64,000 bases of DNA, from assembly GCF_016612535.1 (NCBI RefSeq), contig NZ_JAENXS010000003.1, positions 434,001 to 498,000 on the forward strand, in the 5' to 3' direction. How positions within the stretch are numbered: position 1 is the first letter of the stretch; the number at the start of each line of letters is the position of its first letter. Origin of the DNA: Bradyrhizobium diazoefficiens (GTDB taxonomy: Bacteria > Pseudomonadota > Alphaproteobacteria > Rhizobiales > Xanthobacteraceae). Below, piece after piece: positions 8,620 through 16,261 of the stretch. Below the pieces are notes generated by a model. That model worked only from the letters and a program-made list of their open reading frames with translations, was not told the DNA's origin and did no database searches. Position numbers and translations under genes: made by a program.

Positions 8620-10314
8620 ATGGACGCTGCGGCACTGGGATCCGGGCTCGGCGCCGGAACCAAATTATTGAAGAAATTTGTTCAATTCGCACGCGGCGGC
8701 GACACGCTGAGCGTTGCGGAGAAAGTCTACAGCATCGCCGGATTTCTGGCGATCGTCACCACTTTTATGCTGGTGATGTCGATCCAATCCGTGCGGCTGC
8801 AAGCGACCTATCGCCATATGCAAGCGTCCTCGGCCGAAGCCGCCATCAGCGTCGGCCGCATCAACACGCTGATCTATGCGATCGTGATGGAGTCGCGCGG
8901 CATCTACATGTCCGCTGATCGGGGCAAGGCGAAGCAGTTCGGGGATGCGCTGCTGCGGCGGAACCGCGACCTCGCCGAAGCGGTGAAGGCCATGGAACGG
9001 ACCGTCGGCGATGACGACGCCGAGCAGTTCGCCAGCTTTCGCCAGCGCATCTCGCAGTTCGTCGAGTTCCGCCAGGAGCTGGTACGCCGCGGGCTGGAAA
9101 TCAGCCCGGCGGCGGCGCGCGAGATGGGTGACAATGATGCCAACCGGACGCTGCGCAGCAACCTCAACGGCGATCTGGAGAAGCTGCAACGGATTTACCG
9201 GGAACGCGCCCGTCAGGCCGACGACCTCGCCGACGAAAACCGTTACGCAGCGGCTTATCTGTTCATGCTCGGGCTGGCGGCCCTGCTCCTCGCGGGGCTC
9301 AACGTCGTCGTGATGCGGGGCTCGGTGGTCGGCGCGCTAGCCGAGATCACGCAGGCGACCGACCGGATCGCGGACGGCGACGTCAAGAGCGAGGTGCCGC
9401 ATCTCGGCCGCCATGACGAGATCGGCCACCTTGCGCGCGCCGTGCAGCACTTCCGCGATGCGGTGGCGCGCATTTTCGAGCTGGAGGAGATCGAGCTCGG
9501 CACCGCGCAGGCGCGCGACGCGGCGAGGACCGAGCGCGACACGTTCAACGACAAGTACCAGGCCAAGAAATGGCAGCTCTCGGCCGCGATCAACAGCATG
9601 CCGCAGGGCCTGATCATGCTCGACAGCAAGGGCAGTGTGGTCGCGATGAACGCCAACTACCGGCGGATCTACAATCTGCCCGAGACGATCCAGGCGGGAT
9701 CGACGCTCGAGGAAATCCTCCAGCATCGGGTCGAGAGCGGGTTGTTCACCTGCGACGTCGCGAAGTTTGTTGGGGCGGTTCTCAACCGAATCGCCAAGCG
9801 CGAACCGGCGGCCAATGAGATCACCCTGAACGACGGCCGCATCATCAAGATCTATGAGCGTCCGATGGACGGCGGCGGCTGGGTATCGGTGCAGGAGGAC
9901 GTCACCGAACAGCGCCAGCGCGAGCGCATTCTCCAGCGGATGGAGCGCTTCCTCGCCACGATCATCGAGAACGTAGCCGAAGGCATCATTGCAAAGGATG
10001 CGCGCAACCAGCGCTACGTCTTCGTCAACAAGGCTGCCGAGAAGATGCTCGGCATGTCGCGCGCCGAAATCATCGGCAAGACCGCGCGGGAATTGTTCTC
10101 GGCGGAGGCGGCCACGTTGATCGAGCGGCGCGACCGGCAGCTGCTCGCGCAAAAGCAGCAGCTCGAGCCGATCGTCGACACCATCGACAATCCCGCGCGT
10201 GGCCGCCGCGTGATCTCGGCCCGTCGGGTTCAGATCGGCGGCGCCGGCGAAGAATCCCACATGTTCGTGACCATGGTCGAGGACCGCACCGAGAAGATGG
10301 TGGCAGCTGCGTAG
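8620..10314 (+). CDS. Membrane sensor with HAMP and two PAS domains, no output domain
   Basis: The 564-residue product has two membrane helices (about 37-57 and 210-232) bracketing a helical periplasmic four-helix-bundle-like domain, then HAMP (about 232-290), a coiled-coil linker, PAS 1 (about 317-430; LSAAINSMPQGLIMLD) and PAS 2 (about 446-560; FLATIIENVAEGIIAKD). It stops after PAS 2 with EDRTEKMVAAA. No histidine kinase, GGDEF, EAL or MCP signalling domain follows, and none is recognisable in any frame downstream. It has a good AAGGAG ribosome-binding site. It probably signals through a partner protein, or is a relic of a longer sensor. Confidence 0.8.
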   Translation: MDAAALGSGLGAGTKLLKKFVQFARGGDTLSVAEKVYSIAGFLAIVTTFMLVMSIQSVRLQATYRHMQASSAEAAISVGRINTLIYAIVMESRGIYMSADRGKAKQFGDALLRRNRDLAEAVKAMERTVGDDDAEQFASFRQRISQFVEFRQELVRRGLEISPAAAREMGDNDANRTLRSNLNGDLEKLQRIYRERARQADDLADENRYAAAYLFMLGLAALLLAGLNVVVMRGSVVGALAEITQATDRIADGDVKSEVPHLGRHDEIGHLARAVQHFRDAVARIFELEEIELGTAQARDAARTERDTFNDKYQAKKWQLSAAINSMPQGLIMLDSKGSVVAMNANYRRIYNLPETIQAGSTLEEILQHRVESGLFTCDVAKFVGAVLNRIAKREPAANEITLNDGRIIKIYERPMDGGGWVSVQEDVTEQRQRERILQRMERFLATIIENVAEGIIAKDARNQRYVFVNKAAEKMLGMSRAEIIGKTARELFSAEAATLIERRDRQLLAQKQQLEPIVDTIDNPARGRRVISARRVQIGGAGEESHMFVTMVEDRTEKMVAAA

Positions 10315-10337
10315 CTGTCGCCGTCATCACTCGGTCT

Positions 10338-10562
10338 TCATTTGGTCTTCCGGGCCTCGCGGCGCGGCATTGCCTTGTCCGCCACGCCGTCGAGTGCGAC
10401 GCTCTTGCGCAGGGCGTCCCTGAGGTCCGATGGGGGATGCCGTGTTTCTTCAGGAGGTCGGCAAGGCTTCATCCGCGAGCTCTTGAAACGTCGCCATCCT
10501 GTCGCGTCCAATTGCTTCAGCTTGTCGAATGTGTCCTCGTCGAACGCGACCAGCTTGCGCAT
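10338..10562 (-). pseudogene. Small ribbon-helix-helix-like protein gene with three compensating frameshifts
   Basis: The open frame is 74 codons and looks intact, but only its two ends read like protein: MRKLVAFDEDTFDKLKQL at the start and PSDLRDALRKSVAL near the end. Between them the good reading is in other frames: DRMATFQELADEA, then ADLLKKHGIP, as in small DNA-binding proteins of Rhizobiales. One missing base after codon 18, one in GCCTT(N)GCC and one in the run of five C would join all parts. Three single-base losses sum to a whole codon, so the frame survives with a scrambled middle. It may be a pseudogene, a sequencing artefact or a neutralised protein. Confidence 0.55.
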
Positions 10563-10658
10563 GATCGTGGCTGTCTCCTTGCGTTCAAGGCGATGTGACG
10601 GGATTTGTTCCGGAACTGGCCGTTGGCGCGGTCGTTGAGGCTCAAAGGAGACTTTCCA

Positions 10659-10961
10659 ATGGCCCGATCGCCTGCAACTGTTTCCATCAAGACCCTAATC
10701 GTCATCTTCAGCCTCGCCGCAATGCCGGCAATATCCTTTGCGCAAGCCACTGGTGGGTCCACCGGATCAACCGGCGGCGTCGCCAATGCGCCGCCGCCCG
10801 GCACCAACAGCCTGGGGACGGCGCAATCCTCCGGCGCCAAGGCGGCCCCCGGTGTCACGACCGGTGCCGCCTCGGGTAAGAACCCCAACGCCGATGCCAC
10901 GGTGAACGCCGAGAACCAACTGCTCGACAAGAAAATGAAGAGTATTTGCCGCGGCTGCTGA
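10659..10961 (+). CDS. Small secreted protein of unknown function
   Basis: 100 residues with a clear signal peptide (hydrophobic core about 10-25, cleavage after ISFAQA) followed by a low-complexity Gly/Ser/Thr/Ala/Pro region. The short conserved-looking end reads ENQLLDKKMKSICRGC, with two cysteines. An AAAGGAG ribosome-binding site lies eight bases before the ATG at 10659, which decides the start over an upstream in-frame ATG. The function is unknown. A periplasmic or surface location is inferred from the signal peptide. Confidence 0.75.
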   Translation: MARSPATVSIKTLIVIFSLAAMPAISFAQATGGSTGSTGGVANAPPPGTNSLGTAQSSGAKAAPGVTTGAASGKNPNADATVNAENQLLDKKMKSICRGC

Positions 10962-11065
10962 CGCTCGCGCGGAAGTGAGCCAGCATGCCTGTCATGAATG
11001 CCTGAATGACATCACGTTGCCCGTGCACTTGTAGTGTGGAGCGTTTCCACGCGGAGGGTTGAGTG

Positions 11066-11425
11066 ATGTTGCGCAAGATGATCATGACCGCACTGGCCGT
11101 CGCGGCAGTCGGTCTCGCAGCGCCTGAGGCGGCGCAGGCCGGAGGAGGCCACTGGGGCGGTGGTGATGGCCATTGGGGCGGCGGTGGTGGTTGGGGCCAC
11201 GGCTGGCATGGTGGTGGCTTCTGGCCCGGTGTCGCAATCGGCGCCGGCATCGCAGGCGCCGGCTATTACGGCGCCTATGGTTACGGCTACCCTTATTATG
11301 GCGGCCCCTATTCTTACGGCGCCGGCTATGACGATGGCGGCTATGGCTCGCAGTGCTACCTGGTGCGGCAGCGGGTCATGACGCAATGGGGCTGGCGCAT
11401 CCGCCGCGTCCAAGTTTGTGAATGA
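11066..11425 (+). CDS. Small exported Gly/Tyr/His-rich protein
   Basis: 119 residues: signal peptide (about 1-25, ending EAAQA), a Gly/His/Trp-rich stretch with GHWGGG repeats, a hydrophobic Gly/Ala segment, a Tyr/Gly/Pro-rich region, and a short ordered end with two cysteines (QCYLV and VQVCE). Proteins of this build are common exported or envelope proteins in Rhizobiales with no known biochemical role. GGAGG lies eight bases before the ATG at 11066; the GTG three bases earlier is too close to it. It is a single gene. Confidence 0.75.
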   Translation: MLRKMIMTALAVAAVGLAAPEAAQAGGGHWGGGDGHWGGGGGWGHGWHGGGFWPGVAIGAGIAGAGYYGAYGYGYPYYGGPYSYGAGYDDGGYGSQCYLVRQRVMTQWGWRIRRVQVCE

Positions 11426-11490
11426 GGTCTGCGAAGAGGGGCTGCGACTAGCCCGGACGCCCGGTCGAGGCACGGGAATATCGAGGCATT

Positions 11491-11532
11491 AAAAAACAAG
11501 GCCGTTGACGCAGTATACCGTCAACGACCTTG
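11491..11532 (-). terminator. Rho-independent terminator for the minus-strand gene at 11659
   Basis: On the minus strand a 14-base stem (CAAGGTCGTTGACG pairing with CGTCAACGGCCTTG, one G-U pair) with an eight-base loop is followed by six T. It lies about 130 bases downstream of the stop at 11659. No T-run follows on the plus strand, so it serves the leftward transcript. Confidence 0.75.
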
Positions 11533-11658
11533 CCAGCCCCGGATATTGAAATCGGCTCACGCCATCCGGTAGCCGCTATCATCGCGCGGAATCATACGGG
11601 CAAATGTGATCCAGTTCACAAGCCGCGAAAATAATCGTCGTGTCGCGTCGTCGCCCGA

Positions 11659-12153
11659 TCAACCCTGTGATTTGCTACGCTTTCTCGCGCTGGCCTGATG
11701 ACGGGCCGGTTTCCTCCGGGTAACCGAGGGTGCGTCGGCCTCGGTGGCGCGGACGCTGGCAAAGGATTGGCGCAAGCCGTCGATGGACTCGTTGAGATTG
11801 GCGACCTGCTCCGACAGGCGCTTGGTGTCGGCCTGCTGCGAGGCGAGCAGTCGCTTCATGGTCAAAAGCTGGTCCTGCACGACTTGGAGCTGGTCGATCG
11901 ATTCCTGCTGGGTCGCCTCCAGCCCCTTGGTCTTTTCGACGAGCTGCTCGGATGCCTGCGCGGTGCGCGCCTGAAGCTGCCGCGATGCGACCACCCGGTC
12001 GGTTTCGGGGGCCCCGCCGGTATAGGCGCGCCAGATCGCGATCGAGGTGACGCCTGCGATCAGCAGGAGCAGCGCCGCAGCCGTTAGCGCGATCGGCTGG
12101 GCACCGAGACGGAGGATGGGATTGGACGGTGTGTGCTCTGCGAGATCGATCAT
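11659..12153 (-). CDS. Membrane-anchored coiled-coil protein
   Basis: 164 residues: a short cytoplasmic N-terminus, one membrane helix (about 20-42), then about 90 residues of Gln/Leu/Glu heptads forming a long coiled coil (including QQESIDQLQVVQDQL), and a basic tail rich in Arg, Lys and Ser. It has no catalytic motif. It is probably a structural or scaffold-like inner-membrane protein whose coiled coil lies in the periplasm. The ATG at 12153 is preferred; a TTG three codons earlier is possible. It ends in a good terminator. Confidence 0.7.
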   Translation of the reverse strand: MIDLAEHTPSNPILRLGAQPIALTAAALLLLIAGVTSIAIWRAYTGGAPETDRVVASRQLQARTAQASEQLVEKTKGLEATQQESIDQLQVVQDQLLTMKRLLASQQADTKRLSEQVANLNESIDGLRQSFASVRATEADAPSVTRRKPARHQASARKRSKSQG

Positions 12154-12430
12154 CGCTGACAAAACCCAAATTGAACTTGGTGAGTGGCGAAGAGCGGCAG
12201 CACGAGAACGCAGAACAAGGCGGCCGCAGGGTCCCGAAAGTGTTACTGTTCAGCAACAAATGGGACGAAAAGGTGACCGCCGGCCAAGAAAGCGCAGTTG
12301 ATCCAATCCCAGCGGTACTGGCGTGAGGATTGCCGTATCCAAAAGAAACCCCGCCCACGCCGGATTCGGCATGAACGGGGTATCCGGGCAGGAAGGGCCG
12401 ATAAGCAACCGGTGTTGGTCACGAATCCGC

Positions 12431-12622
12431 TTACTGACGAGCGGCCTTCATCGACGGCTGGATCGTCATGCGATAGGCGATGTACGCGCTGCCGTCGAAG
12501 GTCTCGAGGACCTCGTCACAGGCCGGACAGCGGTATTCACCCTTGTTCGCCGGCGGTGTCGCTAACTCGAGTCGCCGAAAGCCGGCCCCGCACGCTGAAC
12601 ACGTGACATCGTTCTTTCTCAT
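12431..12622 (-). CDS. Small zinc-ribbon protein
   Basis: 63 residues with two CxxC pairs, CSAC at residues 8-11 and CPAC around residues 31-34, about 20 residues apart, forming a likely zinc ribbon. The C-terminal half is a short strand-rich segment ending in a basic tail. The frame opens upstream to 12754, but the added part lacks a plausible start or composition, and the ATG at 12622 gives a typical compact zinc-ribbon protein. It may bind nucleic acid; the role is unknown. Confidence 0.7.
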   Translation of the reverse strand: MRKNDVTCSACGAGFRRLELATPPANKGEYRCPACDEVLETFDGSAYIAYRMTIQPSMKAARQ

Positions 12623-12808
12623 ACAAACCCCGTAGAAGTACTGGTGTGGCTTCTTAGCACGGGGGCGGGCGAAATTTGAGTCACTTGTGGCAGAAGCATA
12701 AAAATTGGTCACCTCGCGCATCACTGCGACGGCGTCCCCGTCCACAACGGGCACGCAGTCACTGCTGGTGCTGCCTTACGACGCTCAGGGCGACCGCCTG
12801 GTTCTCGA

Positions 12809-13042
12809 TCAGATCTTGGCCTTCGCTACGTATTGTCCGGCCACACACTTGAAGCGCGCGATGCGCCAGTCATCAGACCGGTAGATCGGGTGGGCGTTCT
12901 TCCATTGCGCCAGACCTGCTTGACCGCCGATCAAGCAGTTCTGAAGGTTGAGACTGGCGTCCAGGTTCGAATTTGAAACGACCACCTCGGTGCAGTCGTG
13001 ACCAGAGAGATGGCAAAGCACGGCAACAATCGTGACGAACAT
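12809..13042 (-). CDS. Small cysteine-containing exported-type protein
   Basis: 77 residues starting MFVTIVAVLCHLS, a short hydrophobic lead that could be a signal sequence or anchor, followed by four more cysteines (DCTEVVV, QNCLIGGQAG, ARFKCVAG). I recall similar small proteins of unknown function in Bradyrhizobium with the same pattern of Cys, IGGQAG-like and VxG elements. The start at 13042 is chosen by that similarity; the longer frame to 13195 is Ser/Pro-rich and doubtful. Confidence 0.6.
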   Translation of the reverse strand: MFVTIVAVLCHLSGHDCTEVVVSNSNLDASLNLQNCLIGGQAGLAQWKNAHPIYRSDDWRIARFKCVAGQYVAKAKI

Positions 13043-13273
13043 GATTTGAAATCCGGATAATGGAGATAATGGAAATGGCAATGAGGCTGCGTAGCATGAA
13101 AAATGTAGCTGTGGCGACGCCGTCGACAAAGCTGCTTGGCAAACAGCTCGGCGTGACGCGGGCTTGAGGCCCGAAATCGTGACGGTGCAGGGCACAGGTT
13201 GATCAACATCCGTGACCGAGGCTGCGACATGCCGAAGCGCCCACCACCCGAGGTAACCTGCGCCAGGAGCTGG

Positions 13274-13444
13274 TTATTGGAGCAACCACGCTCCTTGCAT
13301 GCCGAACAGCACGACCACGAGCGAGATCAGCAATCCGACGCCCGAGAAGACGGCAACTGCAACGAGCTGATCAAGCTCGATCCTGACTCTCGACGTATCG
13401 GATCTTTTTGCGAAGATGCTTTTTTCCAAGATCGACGTAGGCAT
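13274..13444 (-). CDS. 56-residue single-pass membrane protein
   Basis: A minus-strand ATG at 13444, preceded by GGGAGCAGGCG (GGAG eight bases away), opens a frame of 56 codons to a TAA at 13274. The product begins MPTSILEKSIFAKRSD, then has a basic Arg stretch, an acidic ELDQL cap and one strong membrane helix (about residues 27-48; VFSGVGLLISLVVVLFG), ending GAWLLQ. The amphipathic N-terminus plus a single helix is typical of small bacterial membrane proteins that modulate larger complexes. The overlapping plus-strand frame (13199-13480) has no such structure. Confidence 0.6.
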   Translation of the reverse strand: MPTSILEKSIFAKRSDTSRVRIELDQLVAVAVFSGVGLLISLVVVLFGMQGAWLLQ

Positions 13445-13651
13445 CGCCTGCTCCCGATGGGTTGTTCTCTCGTTCGATAGAGGTCTTTCTCCTCCGGTTC
13501 ACGCGCAGCTCCAGCTCGTACCTCTTCGTCCCAGCTTGCCTTCCCGTTTACGCATACTTTGCAGGAGCGCTAGCGACAGCGCTTGTAAATTCTAGTCATC
13601 CTCATCAAAATATTGCGTTGCAGAGGGAATGGTTTGCTTGTGACCGAGGCG

Positions 13652-14386
13652 TCAGGGCTGGAAGCCAGCCAGCGGGCCGGAGTAGGTCTTCGCACGCGGC
13701 GCCGCATAGGGGCCAAGCCTGGACGTCGAGAGCCCGAGCCGGACCAGTCCTTCGGCGAGCGTGACTGCGGCGGCGACGCCGTCGATCACGGGCAGGCCGT
13801 GCACGGCGGCGAGCTCGGCGGCAAGATCGGCCATGCCGGCGCAGCCGAGCACGATCGCCTCGGCGCGGTCGTCGCGGATCGCGGCTTGGATCTCCGCTGA
13901 GATTTTTGCGAGCGCATCGGTGTTGCGCTCTTCCAGCGCGAGCACCGGGACCTCGGCGGCGCGCACGCGGGCGCAGCGCTCGGAGAGGCCATATTTTCGC
14001 AAATTATGTTCGAGCGGCACGATGGAGACACCAAGCGTCGTCACCACGGCGAAGCGTGCCGCGATCAGGCTCGCGATGTGGAATCCGGCTTCGCCGATGC
14101 CGATGACAGGCGCTTTGGCCATGGCGCGCGCGGCGTCGAGGCCGGTGTCGTCGAAACAGGCGATGATGTGCGCATCTGCGCCATCGCGATCGGCCTCGCG
14201 GATGCAGCCGAGCATGCCGGGAACGGCGAAGGCCTCGTCATAGAAGCCCTCGATCGAGACCGGGCCCATCGTCGGCTGGCGTGCATCGATCAATGTGTCG
14301 GGCAGGGCGACGCTGCGCGCCGCGGCGGCGATCTTCGCCGTCATCGCCGCGGTGGTGTTGGGATTGACGACGTGAAGTCGCGTCAC
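13652..14386 (-). CDS. Asp/Glu/hydantoin racemase-family protein
   Basis: 244 residues. The N-terminal strand leads into VVNPNTTAAMT, the loop typical of hydantoin racemase relatives. The two catalytic cysteines of the superfamily are visible as ACFDDTGLD (about residue 76) and VLGCAGMADL (about residue 180). Family members racemise hydantoins, allantoin or amino acids, or act as maleate/arylmalonate-type enzymes. It is the last gene of the leftward ABC transporter operon, 33 bases after the permease gene, so it probably acts on the imported substrate. The exact substrate is not deducible. Confidence 0.85.
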   Translation of the reverse strand: MTRLHVVNPNTTAAMTAKIAAAARSVALPDTLIDARQPTMGPVSIEGFYDEAFAVPGMLGCIREADRDGADAHIIACFDDTGLDAARAMAKAPVIGIGEAGFHIASLIAARFAVVTTLGVSIVPLEHNLRKYGLSERCARVRAAEVPVLALEERNTDALAKISAEIQAAIRDDRAEAIVLGCAGMADLAAELAAVHGLPVIDGVAAAVTLAEGLVRLGLSTSRLGPYAAPRAKTYSGPLAGFQP

Positions 14387-14419
14387 GATCAGACCAGCCC
14401 CTTGCAGACAAGCGCTTTG

Positions 14420-15298
14420 TTAGACGAGTCCTTGGCCGGCATCCGAGCCTTTGGCCGCCTGCCGCTTGTTGAGCACGTGGATGGTGCCGAGCGCAAGGGT
14501 GATCACCGTGAACGAGACGGCCGAGATCACGGTGCCGAGCGCATAGATGTCAGGGTTCGTCACGGTGGTGGTGAGACCCTGGAGATCGAGTGGCAATGTA
14601 TTCACTGCCCCGATCGCCTGGCTGGAGCGCGCCAGTTCGTCCCAGGACAGGGTGAAACCGAACAGTCCGATACCAATCACGGAAGGCAGGATGATCGGCA
14701 GCACGACATGGCGGAAAGCCTGCCACGGCGTCGCACCGAGATCGCGCGCGGCTTCCTCGAGGCGCGGGTCGAAGCGATTGAAGATCGCGAACATGATGAG
14801 CAGGCCGAAAGGCAGCGTCCAGGTCAGATGCGCGCCGAGACCCGAGGTGAGCAGGCCCATCGAGGTCTCGAAATTCTCATTCCAGTGCGCCTTGATCAGG
14901 TCGTCGACGATGCGGAATTCGAGCGAAATGCCGAGCGAGGTGATGATCGAGGGAACGATGAGGCTCGCGATCGCCGAGTAGAACAGGATGCTCTGCGCCT
15001 TGAATTTGCGGCGGAACGCCATGCCGGCGGCGACCGACAGCACGACGGTGACGACCATCACCACGAGGCCGAGCAGCAGCGAGCGGCGAAAAGACGCGCC
15101 GAGATCGACGATGCCGGTGCCCTGGAACAGTTTCGCGATCCAGAAGGTCGACACGCCGTTCATCGGGAAGGTGAGCCCACCTTGCGGCCCCTGGAACGAC
15201 AGCACGTAGATCGCGATCATCGGGCCATAGAGAAACAGCACATAGGCCGTGAAGAAGATCGCGAGAACATAGAAGCTGCGCGGGCGTCCCTCCTTCAT
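14420..15298 (-). CDS. ABC transporter permease (PotC-like)
   Basis: 292 residues, six membrane helices, with the EAA-type coupling loop at about 185-205 (EEAARDLGATPWQAFRHVVLP), which docks on the ATPase. It belongs to the polyamine/opine/phosphonate class of inner-membrane permeases. Its start lies three bases after the stop of the PotB-like permease, so translation is probably coupled. The two permeases should form the heterodimeric channel for the binding protein at 16261-17550. Confidence 0.9.
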   Translation of the reverse strand: MKEGRPRSFYVLAIFFTAYVLFLYGPMIAIYVLSFQGPQGGLTFPMNGVSTFWIAKLFQGTGIVDLGASFRRSLLLGLVVMVVTVVLSVAAGMAFRRKFKAQSILFYSAIASLIVPSIITSLGISLEFRIVDDLIKAHWNENFETSMGLLTSGLGAHLTWTLPFGLLIMFAIFNRFDPRLEEAARDLGATPWQAFRHVVLPIILPSVIGIGLFGFTLSWDELARSSQAIGAVNTLPLDLQGLTTTVTNPDIYALGTVISAVSFTVITLALGTIHVLNKRQAAKGSDAGQGLV

Positions 15299-15301
15299 GC
15301 T

Positions 15302-16261
15302 CTAGAGCTCCTTCTTGATGTCGACGATGCGCGACATCATGGTGATGATGAGGAAGGTGATGACGAGCAGGATCACGGCATTGGCGGCCGCGGCTGGAAA
15401 TTGCAGCGCGTTCACCCGCGTCTCGATGATCTTGCCGGCCGCCGCGATCTGCTGGCCGCCCATCACGCCGATGGTGATGAAATCGCCCATTACGATGGTG
15501 ATGACGAAGATCGAGCCGATCACGATGCCGGGCTTGGCGAGCGGGATGATCACGTTGACCAGTGTCTGGAGGCCGGTGGCGCCGGCGTCATAGGCCGCTT
15601 CGATCAGCGACTTGTCGATGCGCACCATCGAATTGAAGATCGGCACCACCATGAAGAAGGTGAAGAGGTGGACCAGCGCCAGTACCACGGAGAATTCGGA
15701 GAACAGCAGCCATTCCACCGGCTGGTAGATCAGGCCTGTCTTCATCAGGCCGGAGTTCACGAGGCCATTGCGCCCGAGCAGCGGGATCCAGGCGATCATG
15801 CGGATCACGTTGGAGGTCCAGAACGGGATCGTGCAGAGCAGCGACAGGCCCATCTGCCAGGTCTTGGATTTGATGTGGAAGGCGAGGAAGTAGGCGACCC
15901 AGAAGCCGATGAAGAGCGTGATGGCCCAGACCAGGAAGCAGAATTTCAACGTCTTGAGATAGGTCCTGACGATCGTGCAGAGATCGGGGAGCTGCGCGAG
16001 GCAGCCTTCGAACGTGTCGGTATAGCCGCGGCCGGAGAAGGCCGGCAGCAATTGATATTCGTTGTAATCCCAGAACGAGACGATGACGACGAAGACGAGC
16101 GGGATCAGGAAGAAAGCGAGAAACACCAGCATCATCGGCCCGGCCTGAAGCCAGGAGATGAAGGAGGGTGACAGGCGCGCCGCTTTCGCAGGGCGCGCCG
16201 TCTCCGATCCCCGAACCAAGTCCGGGGATAGCGGTTGCAGGACGTCTTCCGACGTATCCAT
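15302..16261 (-). CDS. ABC transporter permease (PotB-like)
   Basis: 319 residues from the ATG at 16261, whose first base is shared with the last bases of the upstream stop (TGATG), giving tight translational coupling. About 35 hydrophilic residues precede six membrane helices. The coupling loop EAAYDAGATGLQTLVNVI fits the EAA motif. A long periplasmic loop after the first helix (FWDYNEYQ onward) is typical of PotB-type permeases. The open frame extends upstream to 16330 inside the preceding gene, but that start is unlikely. Confidence 0.9.
   Translation of the reverse strand: MDTSEDVLQPLSPDLVRGSETARPAKAARLSPSFISWLQAGPMMLVFLAFFLIPLVFVVIVSFWDYNEYQLLPAFSGRGYTDTFEGCLAQLPDLCTIVRTYLKTLKFCFLVWAITLFIGFWVAYFLAFHIKSKTWQMGLSLLCTIPFWTSNVIRMIAWIPLLGRNGLVNSGLMKTGLIYQPVEWLLFSEFSVVLALVHLFTFFMVVPIFNSMVRIDKSLIEAAYDAGATGLQTLVNVIIPLAKPGIVIGSIFVITIVMGDFITIGVMGGQQIAAAGKIIETRVNALQFPAAAANAVILLVITFLIITMMSRIVDIKKEL

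Noticed and set aside
13199..13480. Plus-strand frame of 93 codons
   Set aside because: The opposite strand encodes a better supported small membrane protein, and this frame has no structural features.
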